Source: Sphingobacteriaceae bacterium UBA6709 (lineage in GTDB: Bacteria; Bacteroidota; Bacteroidia; Sphingobacteriales; Sphingobacteriaceae). Taken from it: a stretch of DNA of 31,275 bases. The stretch lies in the NCBI GenBank assembly GCA_002454425.1, contig DKIV01000050.1:1-31275 (forward strand), given 5' to 3'. The stretch's first letter is position 1; each line of letters opens with the position of its first letter. Positions 23,564-31,275 of this stretch are shown in pieces. Under the pieces are notes generated by a model that searched no databases, had not been told where the DNA came from, and saw only the letters and a program-made list of their open reading frames with translations. The translations under genes and the position numbers were made by a program.

Positions 23564-25291
23564 TTATTCTTGAATGTTGTCCTGGGAATCCAACAAGGCC
23601 AGCGGATTTCCTATTGATTTGTAGGAGCCTTCTCCTTTAAGAATGGATGCTAATTTAAGCCGGTCAACTAATACGTTTTCGGCAGCTTTTAGATCCTGAT
23701 CATATTTGAACGTTTGCTCTATGCGCCCTTTCTGATAATGATAGCGCGAGCATATTTCGTTTTCCAGAATTTCAGAAATTTCCTTTTTAAACTTTACGAG
23801 ATCGTCATTTTTGTTGTAAGCAAGTTTCTTGCTGATGGCGTCAAGCTCGGTGCGAATGTCGTCGATCTTCTTATCTTTCTCTGCCTGCGCTTTAAGGTCG
23901 GTGAGAAGTTGGGAAGTCTCGGTGCTATAGCTACAGTCTTTGTTTGATAGGAATTTTACGAAATTACTGTAATCTTCGTTAGATAACCTGAACGTTTTGG
24001 CATCGGGGATTTCCGGATGCGAATTCCGATATAAGGTCGCAAAGTCGAAAATATAATATCGGGAAAGGAGCGTACGGGTAATCGGACTTATCTTTTGATT
24101 GCTTTGCGGTATGTCAGGATAAATGCCGCTACCATCAAATACAGTACGTCCGGAACTTGTTTTATAGGAACTAATTAATGAATCAGCAACCTTATCAACT
24201 CTGCCATCGTCAGATCGGTGTGTGTAGTCGAGCGCCTGAATACAGCGTCCCGAAGGAGTATAATATTTAGCTACCGTAACCTTGACAAGGCTGTTATAGG
24301 GAAGCTTGAATGATTGTTGAACAAGGCCTTTTCCGAAACTACGCTGACCTATGATCACAGCTCTGTCAACGTCCTGCAGAGCGCCGGCAACAATCTCTGA
24401 AGCGGAGGCTGAGCGACCGTTGATTAAAACTGCCAGCGGTACGTCCGGCGCCAACGGATTTGTTCTCGTTGAATAAGTATATGCCCGTTCTTCTCCCCGC
24501 CCACGTTGGCTTACAACATTTGTATTTGCCGGTACAAAGAGTCCTACGATCTTCACAGCTTCCTGCAGAATGCCGCCCCCGTTAGAGCGTAGATCAAGAA
24601 CCAGGCCCGCGGGATGATGTTTTAGTATTTCTACCAGCGCGTCGCGTACCTCGGCGGCGGAGTTTTCAAGAAATTTATCCAACCGTATGTAGCCAATATT
24701 ATTCTGAATGATGCCTGAGTAAGATACATTAGGCTGAACTATTTCTCCCCGTTCCAGACTTACCGTAAAGGCATCCGTTACTCCTGGTCTAAGAATACGA
24801 AGTTTAAGTGTTGTCCGCTGAGGTCCTTTCAGCATGGCGCTTACATTATCGTAAGCCTTATTTTTTATAAGCGTATCATTTATCGCGATAATTTTGTCGC
24901 CCGCTCTCAGCTTAGCACGTTGTGCCGGGAAGCCTTCAAAAACTTCACCGATAATAAACTCGCCATCCCGGTTCTGAATGCTGGTGCCTATCCCTCCATA
25001 ATGAGTACTAACGTACTTCATTTTGTAGTTTTCCATTTCATTTTCAGGAACGTACTCGGTATATGGATCTAAGGATTGCAGCATGGCATCGATGCCGCTC
25101 TTCATGAGTTTCGAAGAGTTTACATCATCGACGTAGTTTACGTTGATTTCCTTATACAGGGTAGCAAAGATTTCAAGATTGCGGGATGCCTGAAAGAAAT
25201 CATCTTTAAAGCTAAATAATAAGGTTACCAGTAATCCTGCCAGGACGAGGAGTACTTTGTAATTCGCGAGATGTTTCTTCTGATTCGGCAT
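23564..25291 (-). CDS. ctpA: S41 C-terminal processing peptidase, CtpA type
   Basis: This periplasm-facing serine protease anchored by one N-terminal membrane helix (about 11-28) has 575 aa. A PDZ domain (about 90-180, with YGGIGTSIQ) is followed by the S41 core. The catalytic Ser lies in SASASE (294-299, most likely Ser296) and the Lys is Lys321 in FGKGLVQQ. LRSNGGG at 234-240 is the family's substrate-positioning segment. The C-terminal extension (about 400-575) is helical and charged. I start at the ATG at 25289-25291; a TTG four codons earlier is unlikely. It is the upstream gene of a two-gene unit with the YjbR gene. The prc product is the longer S41 protease in this window. Confidence 0.95.
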   Translation of the reverse strand: MPNQKKHLANYKVLLVLAGLLVTLLFSFKDDFFQASRNLEIFATLYKEINVNYVDDVNSSKLMKSGIDAMLQSLDPYTEYVPENEMENYKMKYVSTHYGGIGTSIQNRDGEFIIGEVFEGFPAQRAKLRAGDKIIAINDTLIKNKAYDNVSAMLKGPQRTTLKLRILRPGVTDAFTVSLERGEIVQPNVSYSGIIQNNIGYIRLDKFLENSAAEVRDALVEILKHHPAGLVLDLRSNGGGILQEAVKIVGLFVPANTNVVSQRGRGEERAYTYSTRTNPLAPDVPLAVLINGRSASASEIVAGALQDVDRAVIIGQRSFGKGLVQQSFKLPYNSLVKVTVAKYYTPSGRCIQALDYTHRSDDGRVDKVADSLISSYKTSSGRTVFDGSGIYPDIPQSNQKISPITRTLLSRYYIFDFATLYRNSHPEIPDAKTFRLSNEDYSNFVKFLSNKDCSYSTETSQLLTDLKAQAEKDKKIDDIRTELDAISKKLAYNKNDDLVKFKKEISEILENEICSRYHYQKGRIEQTFKYDQDLKAAENVLVDRLKLASILKGEGSYKSIGNPLALLDSQDNIQE

Positions 25292-25382
25292 ATCGTTCCA
25301 CAAGTCAAGATTTCAGGAAGATTATTAGATAGGGCAGTACGTACCAAATTGATGTTTTCCCTCCATCGTAGTGCCAGCAAAA

Positions 25383-25397
25383 ATTGGTTTAACCAAT
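25383..25397. promoter_or_regulatory. Palindrome upstream of ctpA
   Basis: ATTGGTT and AACCAAT are perfect inverted halves around a single T, 92 nt before the ctpA ATG and 92 nt past the CsbD-like stop codon. On the minus strand a T5 run follows, so it might be a weak terminator or an operator. The rest of 25292-25488 shows nothing else I can name. Confidence 0.35.
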
Positions 25398-25488
25398 CGT
25401 CAATGCGGCAGGGAGTCCCTTATAACGGAGGGCAAACAACCAAATAGTCTCTAAAGTAAACGAATGTGCAGAAAATAAATTGCAGTCC

Positions 25489-25704
25489 TTAAAGGCGGTT
25501 GTTGTCTATATTCGCCAGTCCTTTTTGCAGTGTAAACACTACATATTCGCGATTCCTTTTAAGGCGCTCCATCAGATGTTCAATTAATTTATCCTCCTGA
25601 CCTGCTGAAAATGCGAGATCTTCCTCCGATAATTCCCGGTATTTACGCAATACCTTCAGCTTTAATTTTTGCCAGTCCGTAGGATTTATAGAAAATTCTG
25701 CCAT
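25489..25704 (-). CDS. CsbD-like small stress protein
   Basis: From the ATG at 25702-25704 the product is a 71-aa soluble, highly charged helical protein. Its centre has NPTDWQKLKLKVLRKYRELS, then EEDLAFSAGQEDKLIEHLMERL. This follows the CsbD family order of W..LK.K...K...LT..DL....G..D.L...L. The function of CsbD proteins is unknown; they are general-stress-induced in several bacteria. A longer frame opening at 25770 would translate the inverted repeat and is rejected. A TAnnTTTG match at 25713-25720 lies unusually close to this start. Confidence 0.75.
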   Translation of the reverse strand: MAEFSINPTDWQKLKLKVLRKYRELSEEDLAFSAGQEDKLIEHLMERLKRNREYVVFTLQKGLANIDNNRL

Positions 25705-25712
25705 AGTTGTTA

Positions 25713-25745
25713 CAAATGTATGAAATTTGTCGTCTTTAAAAACAA
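25713..25745 (-). promoter_or_regulatory. Predicted promoter of the CsbD-like gene
   Basis: On the minus strand TACATTTG (25713-25720) matches TAnnTTTG exactly, with TTG (25743-25745) 22 nt upstream. The predicted transcript would begin within a few bases of the ATG at 25704, giving a leaderless or nearly leaderless mRNA, unless the match is fortuitous. Confidence 0.4.
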
Positions 25746-25753
25746 TGGTAGAA

Positions 25754-25799
25754 TGAGAGAAATACAACATTATTGTAATTTAAATGTTGTATGCTCTCA
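25754..25799. repeat. Long inverted repeat between divergent genes
   Basis: ATACAACATT (25762-25771) and AATGTTGTAT (25783-25792) are perfect inverted arms with an 11-nt spacer. Outside them TGAGAG (25754-25759) pairs with CTCTCA (25794-25799) across a 2:1 interior mismatch, giving 16 paired positions. It lies just upstream of the CsbD-like -33 box and 29 nt before the outer-membrane-protein start. A shared operator for both divergent genes fits the position; no T run follows. Confidence 0.7.
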
Positions 25800-25828
25800 G
25801 GATAATAAGAAGATTTAAATATAACGTG

Positions 25829-26419
25829 ATGAAAAAATTATTACTCTCACTTACGCTAATAGCGTTCTCGGTTGTTTCGTTTGCTCAGCTTCCTGGGTTT
25901 TCTCTTGGGTTAAAAACAGGAATGAACGTTTCAAGTCTCAGTCTGAAGACTGACAAGTTGTTTGATGCTGAAAACAGACTTGGCTATCAATTCGGTGCTT
26001 TCGCGCGTATTGGTGGTATGGGCTTCTATGTTCAGCCGGAAGCTTATGTAGCCAGCAAGGGTGGAAAGTTTCATGTCGAGTCAAATGACGCGGAGGCAAA
26101 GGTTCGCTTTACCACGCTGGATGTTCCGGTATTGCTTGGTACCAAGATCGGCGCCGATAGGTTGAACGTTCGTTTTATGGCAGGTCCAATGATTTCTTTT
26201 GTTATGGATAAAAGCGTGAAAGGAAACATTGATAATCTTACGAATTTTAAAGATTATAAGAACCAAACCTGGTCTGCTCAGATTGGTGCTGGCGTAGACA
26301 TTGGTTCTCTTTCATTAGATATTCGTTATGAGGCAGGATTGTCCAATGTACATAATGTAGACACTTACGACCAAAAGCAACGCCTTTGGCATATTGGCTT
26401 AGGCTACAAAATATTTTAA
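25829..26419 (+). CDS. Outer-membrane beta-barrel protein (PorT/porin-like)
   Basis: The product has 196 aa from the ATG at 25829. A classical signal peptide (MKKLLLSLTLIAFSVVSFAQ) is cleaved after Ala19 or near it. The mature part is an eight-stranded-barrel pattern of alternating hydrophobic residues, with GLKTGMNVSSL, AFARIGGMGFYVQPEAYV, ARFTTL-like strands, LGTKIGADRLNVRFMAGPM and a final aromatic-rich strand ending WHIGLGYKIF. A C-terminal Phe is typical of outer-membrane barrels. It belongs to the broad PorT/OMP_b-brl group; a specific role cannot be given. It is followed by a terminator. Confidence 0.88.
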   Translation: MKKLLLSLTLIAFSVVSFAQLPGFSLGLKTGMNVSSLSLKTDKLFDAENRLGYQFGAFARIGGMGFYVQPEAYVASKGGKFHVESNDAEAKVRFTTLDVPVLLGTKIGADRLNVRFMAGPMISFVMDKSVKGNIDNLTNFKDYKNQTWSAQIGAGVDIGSLSLDIRYEAGLSNVHNVDTYDQKQRLWHIGLGYKIF

Positions 26420-26442
26420 CGACTGTCGTTATCAGAATTCGG

Positions 26443-26469
26443 GGGATCAAGAAATTGATCCCTTTTTTT
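26443..26469 (+). terminator. Terminator of the outer-membrane protein gene
   Basis: GGGATCAA (26443-26450) pairs with TTGATCCC (26455-26462) around a GAAA tetraloop and is followed by seven T residues. It lies between convergent genes but is oriented for the plus strand. Confidence 0.92.
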
Positions 26470-26484
26470 GTGAATGCCCGCGTG

Positions 26485-27663
26485 CTAGGGTAAGGAAATC
26501 TTTCCCAGGCAGGAGCTGCGTAGATTGCCGTTGGCCATGAAGTTACTGCTCAGGGTTTCGTTGGCTAGCACCGCAAAAATTGCAGCTTCCTTCGCATCCG
26601 GATTCATGCCCAGCGTTTCCAGAGGAAAGACTTTGAATCCGCTCATTCGCTCGAGCTGCGTTATGAAAAACTTGTTGTGACAGCCACCACCGCTGACGTA
26701 AATGCTGGAATTTTTCGCTGTTTCGAGTTTTTCCAAAGCATCCACAATCGCCATGACTGTAAAAAGAGAGGCCGTATGAATAAGATCCTCAGGGTTGGGA
26801 TCTATGATCCCGAGGTCCTTCAACGCATTGTTGCATAACGTGAGATTGAATATCTCCGGACCTGTGGTTTTTGGAAAAGATTCGGAAAAGAAAGCATGCT
26901 CAAGCAAACGGTCTAGCAGCGGCTGTAATAATCTCCCCCCGAAAGCAATTTGCCCATCATTGTCGAAACTTTTGTTGAAGTATAGCTGTGTTAAATTATC
27001 GACAATGGTATTCCCTGGTCCGCAATCGGTTGATAGTGCTGCCCTGAGATTCAAATCGGCAGGTAAAAGCGTAAAGTTCGAAATCCCGCCAATATTCAGC
27101 AAAATACGATTTTCATTGGGGGACTGAAAAAGAATCTGATCACCAAATAAAGCCAGGGGAGCCCCTTCATATCCCTGAGCGACATGCTTTTGGCGGAAGT
27201 CGCCAATCGTTATTATTCCGGTATTATGGGCGATATGATCAGGATCGCCAATTTGCAACGTCGCGTTAGGCCTGTTTAATTGCTTATGTATGCGCTGTGG
27301 TGCGTGAATAATCGTTTGTCCATGACTTGCGATGCAATCTATTTCCTCTGGTTTAATGTCCCAGGCTTTCAAGGCGTCATTTATCATATGGGCATGCAGC
27401 ATCCCAATTTCCTCATTGAGTATGGCGAGATGTTGCAGATCAATCAGCTCTTTAGCGAAAACCTTTCTAATCGAGGCCTTGATGTCAGTACTGTAACTGA
27501 TGGTCCTAAACTCGCGGACAGATACCTGTGTATCCATACCCGCTCCCATGATATCACAAACGGCAATATCGAGCCCGTCAAGGGAGGTTCCCGACATCAG
27601 TCCTACAATTGTTTTACCATTTTTACCGGAGATCCGGTGGAGTTTACTTATGTACTCATTCAT
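26485..27663 (-). CDS. anmK: Anhydro-N-acetylmuramic acid kinase
   Basis: This cytoplasmic murein-recycling enzyme hydrolyses the 1,6-anhydro bond of anhMurNAc and phosphorylates it to MurNAc-6-phosphate. The 392 aa carry GLMSGTSLDG (21-30), SHGQTIIHAP (113-122), LQIGDPDHIA (136-145), NIGGISNF (190-197), DCGPGN (213-218) and VSGGGCHN (323-330). The usual DFRxxDxAxGGxGAPL motif reads DFRQKHVAQGYEGAPL (155-170), so the second Asp is His160 and one Gly is Tyr. I suspect this is a variant seen in related bacteria rather than a lesion. No murQ or amidase gene is adjacent. A promoter-like TACTTTTG lies 62 nt upstream. Confidence 0.94.
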   Translation of the reverse strand: MNEYISKLHRISGKNGKTIVGLMSGTSLDGLDIAVCDIMGAGMDTQVSVREFRTISYSTDIKASIRKVFAKELIDLQHLAILNEEIGMLHAHMINDALKAWDIKPEEIDCIASHGQTIIHAPQRIHKQLNRPNATLQIGDPDHIAHNTGIITIGDFRQKHVAQGYEGAPLALFGDQILFQSPNENRILLNIGGISNFTLLPADLNLRAALSTDCGPGNTIVDNLTQLYFNKSFDNDGQIAFGGRLLQPLLDRLLEHAFFSESFPKTTGPEIFNLTLCNNALKDLGIIDPNPEDLIHTASLFTVMAIVDALEKLETAKNSSIYVSGGGCHNKFFITQLERMSGFKVFPLETLGMNPDAKEAAIFAVLANETLSSNFMANGNLRSSCLGKISLP

Positions 27664-27724
27664 AGTAATCGTTATGAAATTGACGTGTGCAAGAGTTCCA
27701 ATTATTGCGAAAACGATCTGAAAA

Positions 27725-27732
27725 CAAAAGTA
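27725..27732 (-). promoter_or_regulatory. Candidate -7 element of anmK
   Basis: On the minus strand TACTTTTG (27725-27732) matches TAnnTTTG exactly, 62 nt before the anmK ATG. The -33 region is not convincing. The plus-strand promoter of the M16 gene in the same 168-bp gap was not found. Confidence 0.4.
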
Positions 27733-27831
27733 GTATTATTTGCCGCAGGGAAGTATGCCTGAATTTGACTAGTTTGGAGCCATCGTATTATAATCGTTGT
27801 AACAAAACAAGAGAAACAGCATCAAATAATT

Positions 27832-30672
27832 ATGAAAAAGTACTGTAATTTTTGGTTATGTGCCGCGGCGTTCACATTAAGTGGATCGACGCTAATGGCG
27901 CAGACAAAAGCGAAGGAGAAAACACAGGTACAGGTTATTAAAGATCTGGATCAGTTACCTCTTGATCCTTTAGTTAAAACGGGCAAATTACCTAATGGAT
28001 TTAAATATTTTATTAGGAAAAATACAGAGCCGAAGAATCGTGTTCAGCTATATCTGGCCTTAAAGGCAGGTTCTGTGCTGGAGTCGGAAGAGCAACGAGG
28101 CCTTGCGCATTTCATCGAGCACATGAGCTTTAATGGCACGAAGAATTTTCCGAAAAACGCGCTTGTAGATTATCTACAGAAGTCGGGCGTTCGTTTTGGT
28201 GCTGATCTTAACGCTTATACCTCTTTTGACGAAACAGTATATCAGCTACCCCTGCCTACGGACGATCCCGCTTTGTTAAAAAACGGAATGAAGATTATGC
28301 GCGATTGGGCTCAAAACGCCTTGCTTGAAACATCTGAAATCAATAAGGAGCGCGGTGTAATTCTTGAGGAGAAGCGCCTTGGGAAGGGAGCTCAGCAACG
28401 CATGCAGATGAAGACGCTGCCGGTGCTGGTGAACCACTCACGCTATGCTCAACGTATTCCGATTGGTACCGATGAGGTGTTGAATAATTTTAAGCCAGAA
28501 ACATTAAAGAAATTCTACCATGATTGGTATCGTCCGGATTTGCAGGCCTTGATCGTTGTTGGCGACATTGATGTGGCTCAGACGGAGGCAACCATCAAAG
28601 CGCTGTTTTCGGATATGAGAAATCCCGTATCTGAGTCTAAGCGCACTCAGTATGAGATTCCTCTTACAGGAAAGAACCAGTTTATAGCTGTCACAGATAA
28701 AGAAATGCCTTATACGGTGGCGCAAATACTTGTCAAGCAGCCGGAAATGGCCATTAAGACCAAAGCAGACATGCGCGTTGCTTACATCAGAGCATTATAC
28801 AATGAAATGATGGGAAGCCGTATATCGGAGTTAATGAAGCAGTCTAATCCTCCATTTATGCAGGCGCAAAGTACTATCGGAAGTTTGATTGCTAATCTTG
28901 ACGCGGCGACCAACGTTGTTGTAGCAAAACCAGGAGAATTAGAATCAGGATTTAAGGCGCTGTATACTGAGTTAGAGCGCGCGCGTAGATTTGGCTTTGG
29001 ACAAGCGGAATTGGACAGAGCACGCCAGTCTATGTTAACGTCTATGGAAACAAGCTATAAAGAGCGTGATAAGACCCCTTCGCAAAGTTATGTGCAGGAG
29101 TATCTTCAGTATTTCTTAAAAGGCACCGCAAGCCCGGGTATTGCGTATGAATATGCGTTGTCGCAGAAGCTACTTCCTGAAATCAAGTTAAGCGAAGTAA
29201 ACAAGCTGGTATCATCAAGTCTTGCCAATACGAACAGAGACGTTGTGCTGATGGCACCTGAGAAGGATGCTGCCGGTTTGCCAAACGAAGCAACAGTCAA
29301 TAAATGGATAGCAGATGTAAATTCTTTGAGCATTAACGCATACGTAGATCAAACGAGCGATAAACCATTGATGGCGACTAAGCCGTCAGCGGGAAAGATA
29401 ACATCAGAAAAGAAGCTTGATAAACTTGGCGTTACAGAGCTGACATTCAGCAACGGTGTTAAAGCGATACTCAAGCCGACAAACTTTAAGAATGATCAGA
29501 TTCTTTTCAGCGCGAGCAGTCCCGGAGGTAGTTCTCTATATCCCGATAAAGATTATGAGTCTGCGTCCATTGCCGACCAATTAGCATCGGCGAGTGGTGT
29601 TTCTGAATTTAATTCTATAGCATTGCCGAAGATGCTCAGCGGCAAAGTCTTGTCTATCCAACCATATATCTCATCGATATCTGAGGGTTTTAGTGGATCC
29701 GCGTCTCCTAAAGATCTAGAGACGGCGCTCCAGCTTCAGTACCTTTATTTTACTCAGCCACGAATTGATACAGCAATCTTTAATTCGATGGTTCACACGT
29801 ATCGCGCGTCTCTGGCCAACAGAAGTCAGGATCCGGGAAGTGTGTTCTCTGATACAATAAGCGCCGTATTGGGCGGATACAACGTTCGCAGAACGGGTCC
29901 TTCTCTCGAAAAGATAAAGCAAATGGATGCTGCCCGCGCGTTTTCAATATACAAGGATCGGTTTGCTGACGCCGGAGATTTTACCTTTACATTCGTAGGG
30001 AACTTCGATGTAGAGAAAATTAAGCCTCTTCTGGAGCAATATTTAGGCTCTTTGCCATCGACTGGTAGAAAGGAGAATTTCAAGGATCTTGGTATCAGAC
30101 CGCTTAAAGGTACCGTGAACCGGTATGTGTATAAGGGTTCGGAAGATAAAGCTACTGTTAGGTTGATGATTACCGGCGATTATACTTATGATGATAATAA
30201 TAATAGCCAGTTAGACGCTCTTGCGGAAGTCCTTCAGATTCGCTTGATCGAACGCTTGAGAGAGGAAGAAAGCGGAGTTTATAGTCCAAATGTGTCAGCA
30301 CAATATGCTAAATACCCTGCACAGCGTTATGGTATCGTAATATCATTTGGTTGTGCCCCTTCGAATGTCGATCGCCTGGTCTCTTCAACAATGGACGAGA
30401 TTAAGAAGCTTGGCGTTCAGGGACCATCTCAGGTAAATCTGGATAAGTACAAGGCTGAGGAGCACAGATCCTTGGAGGTAGCCATGAAGCAAAATTCTTT
30501 CTGGTTAGGATCTTTATCCGGAGCTTACGAAAATCACGAGGACCCGGAAAAAATCCTTCATATCAAAGAGATGCTTGATAAGGTTACCGTTAAGAGTGTT
30601 CAGGAAGCTGCAAAGAAGTATACATCAGGTGAGAATCTGATAAAATTTGTACTTGTTCCTGAGAAGAAATAA
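27832..30672 (+). CDS. M16 family zinc metallopeptidase (pitrilysin-like), exported
   Basis: This large exported M16 peptidase of 946 aa, of the pitrilysin/PqqL-like form with both halves fused, degrades peptides in the periplasm. A signal peptide (cleavage near LMAQ, 21-24) is followed by the first M16 pair (about 45-480) with the inverted zinc motif HFIEH (93-97) and the distal ligand Glu173 in ERGVILEE. The second pair (about 520-946) lacks HxxEH, as expected. It keeps the substrate-contact segment ERLREEESGVYSPN, whose Arg and Tyr are conserved in the family. The length is normal. It is a single-gene unit, divergent from anmK, with a strong long terminator. Confidence 0.95.
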   Translation: MKKYCNFWLCAAAFTLSGSTLMAQTKAKEKTQVQVIKDLDQLPLDPLVKTGKLPNGFKYFIRKNTEPKNRVQLYLALKAGSVLESEEQRGLAHFIEHMSFNGTKNFPKNALVDYLQKSGVRFGADLNAYTSFDETVYQLPLPTDDPALLKNGMKIMRDWAQNALLETSEINKERGVILEEKRLGKGAQQRMQMKTLPVLVNHSRYAQRIPIGTDEVLNNFKPETLKKFYHDWYRPDLQALIVVGDIDVAQTEATIKALFSDMRNPVSESKRTQYEIPLTGKNQFIAVTDKEMPYTVAQILVKQPEMAIKTKADMRVAYIRALYNEMMGSRISELMKQSNPPFMQAQSTIGSLIANLDAATNVVVAKPGELESGFKALYTELERARRFGFGQAELDRARQSMLTSMETSYKERDKTPSQSYVQEYLQYFLKGTASPGIAYEYALSQKLLPEIKLSEVNKLVSSSLANTNRDVVLMAPEKDAAGLPNEATVNKWIADVNSLSINAYVDQTSDKPLMATKPSAGKITSEKKLDKLGVTELTFSNGVKAILKPTNFKNDQILFSASSPGGSSLYPDKDYESASIADQLASASGVSEFNSIALPKMLSGKVLSIQPYISSISEGFSGSASPKDLETALQLQYLYFTQPRIDTAIFNSMVHTYRASLANRSQDPGSVFSDTISAVLGGYNVRRTGPSLEKIKQMDAARAFSIYKDRFADAGDFTFTFVGNFDVEKIKPLLEQYLGSLPSTGRKENFKDLGIRPLKGTVNRYVYKGSEDKATVRLMITGDYTYDDNNNSQLDALAEVLQIRLIERLREEESGVYSPNVSAQYAKYPAQRYGIVISFGCAPSNVDRLVSSTMDEIKKLGVQGPSQVNLDKYKAEEHRSLEVAMKQNSFWLGSLSGAYENHEDPEKILHIKEMLDKVTVKSVQEAAKKYTSGENLIKFVLVPEKK

Positions 30673-30684
30673 TTTCAATAAGAT

Positions 30685-30750
30685 AACGAGAGTAAGAGAT
30701 AAGAAAGGTAGCAGGATCCTACTCCTTCTTATCACTTACTCTCGTTTTTT
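30685..30750 (+). terminator. Very long terminator hairpin after the M16 gene
   Basis: AACGAGAGTAAG (30685-30696) pairs with CTTACTCTCGTT (30735-30746). After an A-A mismatch, GATAAGAA (30698-30705) pairs with TTCTTATC (30726-30733). Further short pairs (GG/CC, TAG/CTA) close toward the apex. A T run ends it. It begins 12 nt past the stop codon. Confidence 0.92.
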
Positions 30751-31118
30751 ATATCCCCCCTCTGTAGTACGCAGGTAACGCCCCCACGGTGTATCTAGCC
30801 ATTCCTCCTATGTTAGTCGCAAAGACTCTCTTCGATTGAGAAAATAGTCCATAGATCAAGGTTTAAAATTTAAACTATAAGTATAACATAGTTCTTATGG
30901 GACACGTAAAATACTTTGTTTAATTGTCTTTTTGTCAGTTTGTTATAGCTATTTCGCGTAATTGTTAAATCAAGTCTTTAATTGGCCTGATTTTTTTTCG
31001 TCACAATGCTCATTTCAGGCTCGCGTAAATCCTCTCCCGGGCATATGTTCCTTGGTCATTAGGTGAAAATCTTCAGAATTTCTATGCCCCAGCTAACATC
31101 CTCTCCGGAGGGCCATCA
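30751..31118. other. Gene-free interval before the right-edge repeat
   Basis: No gene with recognisable features occurs here. The middle is AT-rich and contains a 15-nt dyad, GTTTAAA/TTTAAAC, at 30861-30875. An open frame from 31063 to 31248 runs straight through the palindromic repeat and is not credible. Confidence 0.5.
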
Positions 31119-31275
31119 GCTACCTACCTGTTTCGAGTCTGACTCGGGACTGCTTCGTACCAGACAGCACTGGTCATCGACATTTCATGGGCATTTCATC
31201 GACATGTCATGGGCAATAGTCGATGAGATGCCCATGAAATGCCCATAACTTGTCGATGAAATGTCGATCACCACT
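31119..31275. repeat. Partial copy of dispersed palindromic repeat (right edge)
   Basis: The copy begins with GCTACCTACCTGTTTCGAG (31119-31137), the inverted counterpart of 103-121. It then shows eight half-sites: ATCGACAT (31176), ATGGGCAT (31187), ATCGACAT (31198), ATGGGCAA (31209), ATGCCCAT (31228), ATGCCCAT (31239), TTGTCGAT (31250) and ATGTCGAT (31261). All steps are 11 bp except 19 bp across the centre. The right arm is cut by the window end. The two arms are near-perfect inverted repeats apart from the order of the two half-site types. Confidence 0.88.

Noticed and set aside
31063..31248. Plus-strand open frame over the right-edge repeat
   Set aside because: It too is a translation of the repeat and has no protein-like composition upstream of it.
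1..31275. Circular replicon with terminal overlap
   Set aside because: The end match has five mismatches in 71 bases, there are no replication or mobilisation genes, and the gene content is chromosomal.

Overview
The window reads as chromosomal DNA of a Bacteroidota bacterium, most likely Sphingobacteriaceae (Pedobacter-like). The evidence is moderate G+C, start sites without strong Shine-Dalgarno sequences, several upstream motifs matching the Bacteroidota promoter element TAnnTTTG, many lipoproteins and secreted peptidases, and gene types common in that group. I see no rRNA, tRNA, CRISPR array, prophage or recognisable transposase. The genus is an inference.

Layout. 1-121 and 31119-31275 are two partial copies of one palindromic repeat of roughly 200 bp, so the window is bounded by the same element at both ends. 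869-5763 is a cyanophycin module: cphA (minus, with its own terminator), then divergent cphB and iaaA, which overlap by one base. Together they cover polymer synthesis from Asp and Arg, cleavage to beta-Asp-Arg dipeptide, and dipeptide hydrolysis. 6002-7078 is an exported TPR protein and 7252-9408 a Prc-type S41 protease lipoprotein, each followed by a terminator. 9519-14577 is a translationally coupled DNA-repair operon: metallo-beta-lactamase-fold exonuclease, ATP-dependent DNA ligase and Lhr-type helicase. The fourth usual member, the PdeM phosphoesterase, is absent. 14692-16728 is an M13 metallopeptidase lipoprotein.

The middle part holds a 63-aa membrane protein and a minus-strand operon of an ECF sigma factor, a two-helix membrane protein and a 76-aa ferredoxin-fold-like protein. 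Then come a PfkB-family sugar kinase, an FMN-binding stress protein, a 43-aa membrane peptide gene overlapping a small lipoprotein gene, and mscL. A minus-strand block follows: a 310-aa lipoprotein, a lipocalin, and ctpA with a YjbR gene. Next, a CsbD-like gene and an outer-membrane barrel gene diverge across a long inverted repeat. Last are anmK (minus) and a large M16 peptidase (plus) ending in a very long terminator hairpin.

Most genes serve the envelope (S41, M13 and M16 proteases, porin-like barrel, lipocalin, MscL, murein recycling), nitrogen storage or DNA repair. The most unusual material is non-coding: the boundary repeat, built of ATGnnnAT half-sites phased at 11 bp, and several intergenic palindromes that look like operators. 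I found no clearly new defence or mobile system.
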